From: Ditylenchus dipsaci
Taxonomy: Eukaryota > Nematoda > Chromadorea > Rhabditida > Anguinidae
Length of the DNA: 64,000 bases
NCBI GenBank assembly: GCA_004194705.1
Contig: SADC01001146.1
Span: 1-64,000, forward strand
Direction of reading: 5' to 3'
Shown here: one piece after another, positions 53,117 through 64,000 of the stretch
Numbering within the stretch: the stretch's first letter is position 1
Layout: every line of letters begins with the position of its first letter
Position numbers and translations under genes: made by a program
Notes under the pieces: model-generated
Told to the model about the DNA's origin: nothing
Databases searched by the model: none
Seen by the model: the letters and a program-made list of their open reading frames with translations, nothing else

Positions 53117-53350
53117 CTAGTAGCGAATACCCCCCCCCCCCAACGATTTTCACTTTTTTACTTTAGTAAAAAGTACCCAAATATATGTCCCAGACCCCGG
53201 AAGATGTGCGCAAACTCTTCATTAGTCACAACTTCCGTACGCTGGCCTACCCCCAAGCCTAAGGGCTAAGCCTAAACTTGTTGTTTGCAAGGGTAGTTAC
53301 AGCAATTTTTAAAGGTCGGATGCTTGGGGGGGTATTCGCTACTAGCGCCG
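53117..53350. mobile_element. element with GTAGCGAATACC ends
   Basis: AGTAGCGAATACCCCCCC and the inverted GGGGGGGTATTCGCTACT; the body is an inverted copy of 48245-48500 (TTCCGTACGCTGGCCTACCC). A lone TATTCGCTACTAGCGCC also occurs at 36668. Confidence 0.85.
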
Positions 53351-53354
53351 AAAT

Positions 53355-53784
53355 AAACAGGAAAAATTAGGAAGGCAAAACAGATACTTCTCTGCCTGGG
53401 TGCCCATCACTTTAGCGGAATATTGCGAATAATACAAGGTGGTAACAATATATTTTTAGTCACAATTTCAATAATTTGAATCGGCGCCTTTTGAATTCAA
53501 AAGGGTTCAAGACAAGGCTGCCATTTCAAAATTTTAAAAAAGTACATTTGGTCAAAGAAAAAAGTACATTTTATCTAGTGCTTATTGCGAATTTGAAGCG
53601 AAAAAAAAAATTTTTAACTAAAACTTAGAGGTATTTAGAGACTTAGAGACCGGAAATCTAATGATGCCAATACTGAATAAAAACAATTCCGGATTGCCGC
53701 ATGAAAAATATGCAGCCGAGGGTTCAAATATTGGATTTATTTACACATCAATTGTAGCTTTACATTATTAGACGGCAGTTAGTT
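53355..53784. other. intergenic; AAAAAAGTACATTTGG block
   Basis: About 53515-53640 is a further copy of the AAGTACATTTGGTC...TAGTGCTTATTG block. The 3' end of AK2 follows. Confidence 0.4.
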
Positions 53785-54833
<1,049 letters not shown>

Positions 54834-55029
54834 ACTGGAACTCGGATTTGCAGCTGCCAGATCAATAGACACAAACTGAAAAGCTTTTTTAGACAAAAGA
54901 TGATAAAAATTCAATAATGATTGTCGTAGACACAAAACAACACACATCTTTGAAATCACATGAACTGATAATGACTTTCATTGCTAATAAGAAATCAGAA
55001 AACATTGTGCGGTTATTCTAATGAGTATT

Positions 55030-55470
55030 TCTAGAAATATTTATATTTGACTTTGGGGGAGGGGGTGGTGTTTGCAGCACACCAAAATATCAAAGATTCT
55101 AATTTATTTTTACAACTAACAAGGGAACCGTTTCGAACTGTCCCCCCGCCTAAATTTAATCTGATGCGTTCATCTTGTAGCCCATGGTCGATTTACTTAG
55201 TGCAGGAAAAAGTCCTGGCGGCGGACAGAGACAAAAATTTAGAGTTCTAGGTCAAAGAAAGTCGAAACCCCCCAAGAGCTATAAGCGTTTCTTTGACCTT
55301 GTCTCCGATGGTTTTATAGTTATGACTCCAGTTAGAAGCGGCTTAAAACAAGGCTGATCCACGATTGAAAACGGGAGGCAAGCACACGCAATAAGATGAA
55401 CGACTCGTTTGTCTAATGAGGACAACTGTCCTAAAATAAATGTTCAAATAAAAAAAGATTTCAAAAGGTG
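55030..55470. other. intergenic, no gene seen
   Basis: GTTTCTTTGACCTTGTC and the inverted AGGTCAAAGAAAG form a small hairpin at about 55248-55301. Duplicated at 60.74-61.18 kb. Confidence 0.4.
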
Positions 55471-55478
55471 CGTAGACG

Positions 55479-56202
55479 GGGCAGGAGTAAGATGCGGCAA
55501 ATCATATTGCGACAAATCAAATTGCGGCAAAATCAGATTGCGGCAAATCAGATTGCGACAATTCAAATTGCGGCAAAATGAAATTCCGACAATTTTAAAT
55601 TGCGACAATTCAAATTGCGGCAAAATCAAATTGCGACAATTCAAATTGCGGCAAAATCAAATTGCGGCAAATCATATTGCGACAATTTAAATTGCAGTAA
55701 TCAAATTTGAAACTTTCAAGTAATGCTTAATCTGCCACCACTATGCGGTCTCAATAAGCTGCCGTCTAAACAGGCTTGTTTGTGAGATGAGATTTTGCTA
55801 GAAACCAAAAAGTTGACTAGCTGTACAAAAATCAGCAAACAATCAAATAGTATATAGTATAGTACAGTATTCGTTTTCCATAGCTGAAAGAAGCAAAGAA
55901 GTAAATTCAGGCCAGGAGGAAAGCGAAAAAATGATATACAAATATTTACTCACAAAGTGAACGAAAATACCTAACGTATAAATAACGATCAACCCAAATA
56001 GCAGTCCAATGTGACCCTCCCACTTATGCCGCAATTTGATTTTGCCGCAATTTGAATTGTCGCAATTTGATTTTGCCGCAATTTCATTTTGCCGCAATTT
56101 GATTTGTCGCAATTTGAATTGTTCGCAATCTGATTTGCCGCAATCTGATTTTGCCGCAATTTGATTTGTCGCAATGTGATTTGCCGCATCTTACTCCTGC
56201 CC
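55479..56202. mobile_element. 724-bp element with AAATTGCGGCAAAATC arms and 9-bp duplication
   Basis: GGGCAGGAGTAAGATGCGGC and the inverted GCCGCATCTTACTCCTGCCC. Flanks GCGTAGACG (55470-55478) and GCGTAGACG (56203-56211) are a 9-bp target duplication. Each arm is about 200 bp of TTGCGGCAAAATC / TTGCGACAATTC words (about 13 per arm). The centre has no gene. A 9-bp duplication suggests a Mutator-type transposase. Confidence 0.95.
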
Positions 56203-56207
56203 GCGTA

Positions 56208-56340
56208 GACGTTTAGCGGATTTTGTGACAAATGTCACAAAATCCGCTAAACGTCTTAACAGAACGCCAAGTTTGTACACATTCAAATTCATTCTATTTT
56301 TTGCACAGCCGGTTTTCTGTGTTTGCTCTCCTAATTTTTC
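56208..56340. repeat. 44-bp perfect palindrome and flank, inverted copy at 58.84-58.97 kb
   Basis: CGTTTAGCGGATTTTGTGAC followed by its own reverse complement, then CTTAACAGAACGCCAAG and TTTGTACACATTCAAATTC. The same block in inverse order is at 58840-58967, on the other side of RPL11. Confidence 0.85.
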
Positions 56341-56394
56341 TCTTGAAGTCTCTTTTTGAGTCCTTTGATAAATTTTTACTAATTTATGGAGGCT

Positions 56395-57720
56395 AGGTAT
56401 CATCGCTTAGGTGGAAGTGCTTAGGTAGTGGTACTTGGGTGGTGGTAGATTGTAGTTTCTAGGTGGTTGTACCTTAGTGGCAGTACTTATTAGCAGTATC
56501 CAAGTTGTATATTAGACTATTTTTCGCAGTGCATCTGACTATGTTGGCAGATAGACCATCTGGATGTCCCATGGACCAACTGAACCAGGTGGTCGTCCAC
56601 TTGGATCAAATTTTTTTAATGTTTTCCGGGTTTCAAAACCTGTTTTCTGCACTAATTCAAGCATTCTGAAGATAGTTTGACAGTACTCAAATTATGTTTT
56701 GCAAGATTTACGAAAACTGTAAAAATACCATGTAAACGTAATTTCACTACTGTTAAACCATCTTTAGAATGCGTTAGTTAGTGCAGAAAACAATTTTTGG
56801 AGCTGAAAAACGTAAAAAAAATTCGATCCAAGTGGATGACCACTTGGTTTAGTTGGTGCATGGATTATTCAGTAAAACTAAGGTTAAATTTTAGAAAAAC
56901 ATGCATTGAAATTCTCTTAACGTTTTTATCTTATTTCAGCCAATTTAGGTTGATATCCATTTTATCAGCTGGTACCCATTTCAGATTTTGGAGACCAAAT
57001 GGGTAAAATCACAATTTTTGGTTTTACAAACCAATATTCGCTGACCAAATGATCGAGGACCAAATGACCGGGGACCAAATGCCATCTAGTGCCAAAAGAT
57101 ACCGAATAACACGTAAAGGCACTTTGTAGTTGTTTTTGTGTCAAAGACCTTCTTATTTCAACTTTTTCTTCTCGTACCCTTCCTTTCTCCAGGTTCCTAT
57201 AGTGTTCTCCCAGTAAAATTCTTCTTAATTACATTCATAGTGGTTATGGTCTGGTAGTTATACCATTAGTGGTCTTCTTCAGATATCAGTGCCTAGGTGG
57301 CCCAATCCTGATGGTAATGCGATGGTACCCAGATGGAAAAACTTAACCAAACCCAAACCTGGAAAGCAGAAATTTCTTAAAAGCAAAAAATAATCTACTT
57401 TTCCAACTTAAAATTGTGTGAGGAATAAGGTTTGTTAGGACCAAGATCAAAATTTCACCCACGCAAACCCCAAAACGTGTGGTGGTTACTTCTTGGTCAG
57501 GTGGATATCCACCTGGATGGCCTACAAAATTAAAATCTCTTAAGAACAAAAAATAAACTATTTTTCTAATTTAAAATTATGTGAGGGATTGGGCCTGTTA
57601 AAAGCTAGAAAGAAAACAGTTCCGAAATTACCTAAAAAACAAGATGAAAAAAGACCACGTCCAATTGCATAACTTTATTCCAACGACAACATACGGGATA
57701 TCAACAATTCAAATAATGCT
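56395..57720. repeat. AGGTGGT words and CCACTTGG element downstream of RPL11
   Basis: 56400-56520: about seven words of TAGGTGGTRGTAC type. 56575-56850: CCACTTGG element (ends CAGGTGGTCGTCCACTTGG and CAAGTGGATGACCACTTGG). About 57040-57080 has GACCAAATGACCGGGGACC words; 57285-57510 more AGGTGG/CCACCTGG words. No gene seen. Confidence 0.6.
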
Positions 57721-58472
57721 TTAACGCTTGCGCTGACCTCCTCCTTTGCGAGCTTTTTTCGGCTTGGGCGGCAATATCACTCCATCATACTTCTGCTGAA
57801 ACTACTTGACTGCCTCGTCCTTGCCACAACGATGAGATGGACCCTGAAAATAAGGGCCATATATACAGATCGCTTAGACTAACCACAAAAATTACATACC
57901 ACACGACCCTGAGCTCTGCGACGCTTAGCCACTCGACGACCAGCACGGTCAAGCACCACGTAGAAGTCCATTTCCTAGATCCCAATCGACGGGTCATACT
58001 TGATTCCCGAATCGATGTGCTCCTGAATGCCAAAGCCAAAGTTGCCTGTGTCCGAAAAGTTCTCACGATAGAGTTCGTATTCTTTGACCTGGTGGTAAAA
58101 AGTTAGGGAATAAAACATTGAATAAAGGCAAACCTTCGATCCGCATCGATGATTTCCTCAGCTTTCGGCCCTCGAACGGTGCAGTGGACGGAGATCTTCT
58201 CTATGCGGCGAATACCAGACGAGCGGACTGTGTATCGAGCTCAGGAGAGAACCGGCGTTTGACCTGTCAACTGTTCCAGCACCTGAAATAGAGCAAAATA
58301 GACGATCATAGATGTTATTTTAAGAAAGATGAGATACCTTTGCAGCTCGTTTTAGTCTGTCACCAGATTCGCCAACGCAGATATTGAGGCACAGCTTTTG
58401 GATCTTCAGATCTCGCATTGGGTTGGCCAACTTCTTTTCCTTTACTTTAGCGATTTGCTCAGCTTCACCCAT
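57721..58472 (-). pseudogene. RPL11: ribosomal protein L11 (uL5) gene with three in-frame stops
   Basis: Four exons: 58472-58338 ([39 protein letters not shown]), 58282-58134 (VLEQLTGQTPVLS...[20 protein letters not shown]), 58088-57900 ([32 protein letters not shown]) and 57843-57721 (FQQKYDGVILPPKPKK..., TAA). uL5 sits in the central protuberance of the 60S subunit, binds 5S rRNA and, in animals, MDM2. The rest of the protein is well conserved, but TGA (58241-58243), TAG (57975-57977) and TAG (57802-57804) replace a Lys, Tyr and Trp that are near-invariant, and exon 2 ends one base out of phase. The second copy (63420-64000) shares them. A pseudogene with introns, systematic sequence error or recoding are all open. 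Confidence 0.8.
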
Positions 58473-58499
58473 CTTTCTTGCTTTCTGAAATTGAGGAGT

Positions 58500-58970
58500 A
58501 CAGTTAGCAATCATACCATAATTAACGCATATAAAATCATAACAAGCTGATATTTCACAGCAAGAGCTTGACTTGGGAATTTACTGTGGTGGAATTTACC
58601 GTGGGGGGAATTCACCGTGGGGGGAATTTACCGTGGGGAATTTACCGTCGCTCCGTATAACACGGTTTCTTACGCAATTAGACTGAAAAAAAATTGCAAA
58701 AAAATCAGCAGGGGGGACCAAGGCAAAATTAGCAGTTCGCCCCTTTTTGGACAAATGTCCAAAAGGGGACGAAACGTTTCGCCCCCTTTTGGACATTTGT
58801 CCAAAAGAGGGCGGAACGTCTATGCACCGAAAAATTAAGAGAGCAAACATAGAAAACCGGCTGTGCAAAAAAATAGGAATGAATTTGAATGTGTACAAAC
58901 TTGGCGTTCTGTTAAGACGTTTAGCGGTTTTTGTGACATTTGTCACGCCAACCGCTAAACGCCCCTATGC
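58500..58970. repeat. GGGGAATTTACCGT words, GGACAAATGTCC palindrome, inverted flank
   Basis: 58580-58650: five GGAATTTACCGTGG words. 58745-58815: TTTTTGGACAAATGTCCAAAA and a copy around ACGAAACGTTTCG. 58840-58967: inverted copy of 56208-56340. Confidence 0.7.
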
Positions 58971-59074
58971 CATTTCAAAAGACAAAAAATTTGTGGCAGA
59001 ATTTTGACAAAACGATCCATCGAATTTCTTTGAGAAGAAATATTTTCTGCTGCATCTTTCAGCTTTGTACACTC

Positions 59075-59285
59075 CGTTCAATAATTATAGAGCCACCCTT
59101 AATTTTTGGGTTTTGAGTCAGTAACATCCATTTTTGTCAAACTTTGACTACAAAAAGATGTCTTATAACGAGAAAACACCAATGTAGTTGAAAGAATCGA
59201 ATTTCAAAATAGCGCACTCATTTTTTGTCGAGAAAGTCGAAAAATGACCGTTCAATAATTACCGAGCCACCTGCTAGTTCTATTC
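59075..59285. repeat. CCGTTCAATAATTA direct repeat
   Basis: CCGTTCAATAATTATAGAGCCACC at about 59085 and CCGTTCAATAATTACCGAGCCACC at about 59250, 165 bp apart in the same orientation. Possibly the edges of a small element. Confidence 0.5.
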
Positions 59286-59329
59286 ATAAATGTTGACAGA
59301 TGGCTTTTATTTCATAAGCAATGGATGTA

Positions 59330-59950
59330 AGCCCTGTTCCTCAGCTACAATTTGGTAGGTCAAACTTTTTTTTTGGATTATTCTACGAACAGTTATGACC
59401 ATCAAGATAAAAGCGTCGATTTCAAGTCAAAATAAAGGAAAATCTAAGGAAAATGACTGTTTAGCCACATAAATAATAGCTTTCTCAAAAAAATGTCGAT
59501 GAAAAGATGACATCCAATGCACCATTCGAAAGCTCTTTGATCTCTCTACAAAATGACATGTCGACTATCTGTTTATTAAAATACAGAGCTGAGAAACGGA
59601 CGGTTGAAGTTAAAAAAAGGTGAAACCCCCTCTTTTTGCCTTATTTTAGCGTTTTTTGTCTTGTCTAAATTCAACTGTCCGTTTCTCAGCCCTGTATTTT
59701 TCTAAAAAAACAGTCGACGTGTTATTTTGTAGAGAAATCAAAGAGCTTTCGAATGGTGCAATGGATGTCATATTTCACCGACATTCTTTGAGAAAAGCTA
59801 TTATTTATGTGGCTAAACAGTCATTTTCCTTAGATTTTTCTTTATTTTGATTAGAAATTGACACTTTTATGTTGATGGTCATAACTTTTCCATAATTATC
59901 AAAAATAGAAGTTTGACCCACCAATTGTAGCTAAGAAACATTTTGTTTCT
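59330..59950. mobile_element. 620-bp palindromic element
   Basis: TTCCTCAGCTACAATTTGGT and the inverted CCAATTGTAGCTAAGAAAC. The arms match along about 280 bp each (TGGTCATAA, GACATCCAATGCACCATTCG, AAAGCTCTTTGAT blocks in inverse order) around a centre with CTGAGAAACGGAC / GTCCGTTTCTCAG. No coding. Confidence 0.85.
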
Positions 59951-60105
59951 TTTGTTTCTTTCTTTCTATTTTGTTTCTTTTTTTTTCAGCTTTCGGTTTA
60001 AAAAGTAGCTTAGTAAGTGTTCTTCGCTCTGGCATCCTTCGCTCTGGCATTAGGTATCTTCTCTCTTTGTTCCTTTTTTTTCAGCTCTCGGTTTAAAATT
60101 AAAGT

Positions 60106-60549
60106 CATCGAGTAGGAAACCTACATATAATTCGACCATAAAAATCATGATACTCCACAAAACCAGTTTAAATATACCTCTCCTAGCATCTGCCTGACCC
60201 AAGCACTTATCAATCAAGCCGCAGACAACATCATCAGACACCAGCTGCCTTGGTCCATCGTAGTTTTGAGCTCCTTTCCCAGCGTCGAACCTGATTGCAC
60301 TAAAAATGAATTTTTAAAAAAGGCAGGTTGTGCACATTCGGTCAAAATTGCCTTCTGCACGCAAGAGATCACCAGTCGACAAGTGTTGAGCATTGAATTT
60401 TTCGGCAAGACGTGTAGCCTGCAAAAACTACCATTTCGACAATTCTACTAAAAGTAAAGGATAACTTGAGTTCCCTTTCCACTTCCAGGTGCTCCGAGCA
60501 AAACCACACGAACACCGCGCTTAGAATTGTTGTTGTTAGCATCTGCCAT
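60106..60549 (-). pseudogene. AK2: AK2 second copy, 3'-truncated
   Basis: The ATG at 60549 gives MADANNNNSKRGVRVVLLGA and PGSGKGTQ in one frame, showing that the first copy lost a base there. Exons up to the one encoding GFLLDG are present; the copy then ends at 60106, so the AMP-lid and C-terminal parts are missing. If real, it cannot encode active kinase. Confidence 0.8.
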
Positions 60550-61186
60550 ACTGGAACTCGATTTGCAGCTGCCAGATCAATAGACACAAACTGAAAAGCT
60601 TTTTTAGACAAAAGATGATAAAAATTCAATAATGATTGTCGTAGACACAAAACAACACACATCTTTGAAATCACATGAACTGATAATGACTTTCATTGCT
60701 AATAAGAAATCAGAAACATTGTGCGGTTATTCTAATGAGTATTTCTAAAATATTTATTTGACTTTGGGGGAGGGGTGGTGTTTGCAGCACACCAAAATAT
60801 CAAAGATTCTAATTTTATTTTTACAACTAACAAGGGAACCGTTCGAACTGTCCCCCCGCCTAAATTTAATCTGATGCGTTCATCTTGTAGCCCATGGTCG
60901 ATTTACTTAGTGCAGGAAAAGTCCTGGCGGCGGACAGAGACAAAAATTTAGAGTTCTAGGTCAAAGAAAGTCGAAACCCCCCAAGAGCTATAAGCGTTTC
61001 TTTGACCTTGTCTCCGATGGTTTTATAGTTATGACTCCCAGTTAGAAGCGGCTTAAAACAGGCTGATCCCGATTGAAAACGGGAGGCAAGCACACGCAAT
61101 AAGATGAACGACTCGTTTGTCTAATGAGGACAACTGTCCTAAAATAAATGTTCAATAAAAAAAAGATTTCAAAAGGTGCGTAGACG

Positions 61187-61905
61187 GGCAGGAGTAAGAT
61201 GCGGCAAATCATATTGCGACAAATCAAATTGCGGCAAAATCAGATTGCGGCAAATCAGATTGCGACAATTCAAATTGCGGCAAAATGAAATTCCGACAAT
61301 TAAATTGCGACAATTCAAATTGCGGCAAAATCAAATTGCGACAATTCAAATTGCGGCAAAATCAAATTGCGGCAAATCATATTGCGACAATTTAAATTGC
61401 AGTAATCAAATTTGAAACTTTCAAGTAATGCTTAATCTGCCACCACTATGCGGTCTCAATAAGCTGCCGTCTAAACAGGCTTGTTTGTGAGATGAGATTT
61501 TGCTAGAACCAAAAAGTTGACTAGCTGTACAAAAATCAGCAAACAATCAAATAGTATATAGTATAGTACAGTATTCGTTTTCCATAGCTGAAAGAAGCAA
61601 AGAAGTAAATTCAGGCCAGGAGGAAAGCGAAAAAATGATATACAAATATTTACTCACAAAGTGAACGAAAATACCTAACGTATAAAATAACGATCAACCC
61701 AAATAGCAGTCCAATGTGACCCTCCCACTTATGCCGCAATTTGATTTTGCCGCAATTTGAATTGTCGCAATTTGATTTTGCCGCAATTTCATTTTGCCGC
61801 AATTTGATTTGTCGCAATTTGAATTGTCGCAATCTGATTTGCCGCAATCTGATTTTGCCGCAATTTGATTTGTCGCAATGTGATTTGCCGCATCTTACTC
61901 TGCCC
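61187..61905. mobile_element. second copy of the GCGGCAAAATC element
   Basis: Same ends and arms as 55479-56202; the flanks are GCGTAGACG at the left and CGTAGACG at the right (one base lost). Confidence 0.9.
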
Positions 61906-61909
61906 GTAG

Positions 61910-63419
61910 ACGTTTAGCGGATTTTGTGACAAATGTCACAAAATCCGCTAAACGTCTTAACAGAACGCCAAGTTTGTACACATTCAAATTCATTCTATTT
62001 TTTTGCACAGCCGGTTTTCTGTGTTTGCTCTCCTAATTTTCTCTTGAAGTCTCTTTTTGAGTCCTTTGATAAATTTTTACTAATTTATGGAGGCTAGGTA
62101 TCATCGCTTAGGTGGAAGTGCTTAGGTAGTGGTACTTGGGTGGTGGTAGATTGTAGTTTCTAGGTGGTTGTACCTTAGTGGCAGTACTTATGTAGCAGTA
62201 TCCAAGTTGTATATTAGACTATTTTTCGCAGTGCATCTGACTATGTTGGCAGATAGACCATCTGGATGTCCCATGGACCAACTGAACCAGGTGGTCGTCC
62301 ACTTGGATCAAATTTTTTTAATGTTTTCCGGGTTTCAAAACCTGTTTTCTGCACTAATTCAAGCATTCTGAAGATAGTTTGACAGTACTCAAATTATGTT
62401 TTGCAAGATTTACGAAAACTGTAAAAATACCATGTAAACGTAATTTCACTACTGTTAAACCATCTTTAGAATGCGTTAGTTAGTGCAGAAAACAATTTTT
62501 GGAGCTGAAAAACGTAAAAAAATTCGATCCAAGTGGATGACCACTTGGTTTAGTTGGTGCATGGATTATTCAGTAAAACTAAGGTTAAATTTTAGAAAAA
62601 CATGCATTGAAATTCTCTTAACGTTTTTATCTTATTTCAGCCAATTTAGGTTGATATCCATTTTATCAGCTGGTACCCATTTCAGATTTTGGAGACCAAA
62701 TGGGTAAAATCACAATTTTTGGTTTTACAAACCAATATTCGCTGACCAAATGATCGAGGACCAAATGACCGGGGACCAAATGCCATCTAGTGCCAAAAGA
62801 TACCGAATAACACGTAAAGGCACTTTGTAGTTGTTTTTGTGTCAAAGACCTTCTTATTTCAACTTTTTCTTCTCGTACCCTTCCTTTCTCCAGGTTCCTA
62901 TAGTGTTCTCCCAGTAAAATTCTTCTTAATTACATTCATAGTGGTTATGGTCTGGTAGTTATACCATTAGTGGTCTTCTTCAGATATCAGTGCCTAGGTG
63001 GCCCAATCCTGATGGTAATGCGATGGTACCCAGATGGAAAAACTTAACCAAACCAAACCTGGAAAGCAGAAATTTCTTAAAAGCAAAAAATAATCTACTT
63101 TTCCAACTTAAAATTGTGTGAGGAATAAGGTTTGTTAGGACCAAGATCAAAATTTCACCCACGCAAACCCCAAAACGTGTGGTGGTTACTTCTTGGTCAG
63201 GTGATATCCACCTGGATGGCCTACAAAATTAAAATCTCTTAAGAACAAAAAATAAACTATTTTTTCTAATTTAAAATTATGTGAGGGATTGGGCCTGTTA
63301 AAAGCTAGAAAGAAAACAGTTCCGAAATTACTAAAAAACAAGATGAAAAAAGACCACGTCCAATTGCATAACTTTATTCCAACGACAACATACGGGATAT
63401 CAACAATTCAAATAATGCT
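61910..63419. repeat. second copy of the RPL11 downstream region
   Basis: Repeats 56.21-57.72 kb: the 44-bp palindrome, AGGTGG words, the CCACTTGG element (62290-62560) and the GACCAAATG words, with indel differences only where compared. Confidence 0.8.
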
Positions 63420-64000
63420 TTAACGCTTGCGCTGACCTCCTCCTTTGCGAGCTTTTTTCGGCTTGGGCGGCAATATCACTCCATCATACTTCTGCTGAAA
63501 CTACTTGACTGCCTCGTCCTTGCCACAACGATGAGATGGACCCTGAAAATAAGGGCCATATATACAGATCGCTTAGACTAACCACAAAAATTACATACAC
63601 ACGACCCTGAGCTCTGCGACGCTTAGCCACTCGACGACCAGCACGGTCAAGCACCACGTAGAAGTCCATTTCCTAGATCCCAATCGACGGGTCATACTTG
63701 ATTCCCGAATCGATGTGCTCCTGAATGCCAAAGCCAAAGTTGCCTGTGTCCGAAAAGTTCTCACGATAGAGTTCGTATTCTTTGACCTGGTGGTAAAAAG
63801 TTAGGGAATAAAACATTGAATAAAGGCAAACCTTCGATCCGCATCGATGATTTCCTCAGCTTTCGGCCCTCGAACGGTGCAGTGGACGGAGATCTTCTCT
63901 ATGCGGCGAATACCAGACGAGCGGACTGTGTATCGAGCTCAGGAGAGAACCGGCGTTTGACCTGTCAACTGTTCCAGCACCTGAAATAGAGCAAAATAGA
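63420..64000 (-). pseudogene. RPL11: RPL11 second copy (partial, cut by window end)
   Basis: Exons 4, 3 and most of 2 are present, with the same TGA, TAG and TAG at the same codons as the first copy. One base is missing at the exon 3 donor (CATACACACG versus CATACCACACG). Exon 1 would lie past the window. Confidence 0.8.

Larger units (their letters stand above)
60106..64000. repeat. near-identical second copy of 54391-58302
   Basis: Starts abruptly at CATCGAGTAGGAAACC (inside the AK2 exon GFLLDG) and continues to the window end. Differences seen in the compared stretches are single- or double-base indels, mostly in short runs (for example GGGGGTGG/GGGGTGG near 55067/60776, TTATTAGC/TTATGTAGC near 56490/62189). 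Just before the junction is a T-rich stretch repeating CTTCGCTCTGGCAT. Either a tandem duplication or two haplotypes or read errors placed in tandem. Confidence 0.9.

Noticed and set aside
55479..56202. Repeated TTGCGGCAAAATC blocks as CRISPR-like or as a coding repeat protein
   Set aside because: Arms are inverted copies with a 9-bp target duplication; open frames on both strands come from a stop-poor word.
57721..58472. Reassigned stop codons (alternative nuclear code)
   Set aside because: Three different residues would need to be encoded by TAG or TGA, and AK2, BRPF and TFAM-like genes end in TAG, TAG and TGA at the expected places.

Overview
The window looks like an AT-rich metazoan (invertebrate-type) nuclear genome. 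It has spliced genes with mostly very short introns (about 26-60 nt, GT-AG plus two GC-AG cases), vertebrate-style AATAAA signals and animal gene families: BRPF/peregrin, a TFAM-like two-HMG mitochondrial protein, adenylate kinase 2 and ribosomal protein L11. The species cannot be named from the sequence. Most of the window is dense, often nested, palindromic DNA transposon derivatives (MITEs).

Layout. 1-1216: a decayed hAT-like transposase on the minus strand. 1.2-7.5 kb: tandem arrays, inverted-repeat elements and a small element carrying a FLYWCH zinc finger with an 8-bp target duplication. 7.5-23.5 kb: one large plus-strand gene, a BRPF-type histone acetyltransferase scaffold with EPL1-like segment, PHD-knuckle-PHD, bromodomain and PWWP, whose introns are packed with nested MITEs. 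23.6-27.5 kb: more MITEs. 27.7-39.3 kb: minus-strand genes (a two-HMG-box protein, a small cysteine-containing protein, a coiled-coil protein, a 147-aa protein with a GC-AG intron, a Ser/Pro-rich protein). 39.6-45 kb: inverted-repeat elements, including a piggyBac-type MITE and tRNA-derived SINE pieces. 45.06-46.22 kb: TFAM-like gene. 46.5-53.4 kb: MITEs and a PIF/Harbinger element with 3-bp TAA duplications. 53.8-54.8 kb: AK2. 57.7-58.5 kb: RPL11. 60.1-64.0 kb: a second, almost identical copy of 54.4-58.3 kb.

Two themes stand out. First, many unrelated elements share one architecture: inverted arms made of tandem copies of a short word of 12-25 bp, with a different word in each element. In the Harbinger and FLYWCH cases the arms surround a recognisable transposase or transposase-like DNA-binding domain, so the words may be protein-binding arrays. 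Second, conserved genes are repeatedly broken by single-base indels, many in homopolymers, and the two copies of the 3.9-kb duplication differ essentially only by indels in the stretches I compared. This suggests an uncorrected long-read draft, although RPL11 also carries three in-frame stops shared by both copies.

Gene models were built by eye from splice sites and family resemblance; frame breaks are stated, not repaired.
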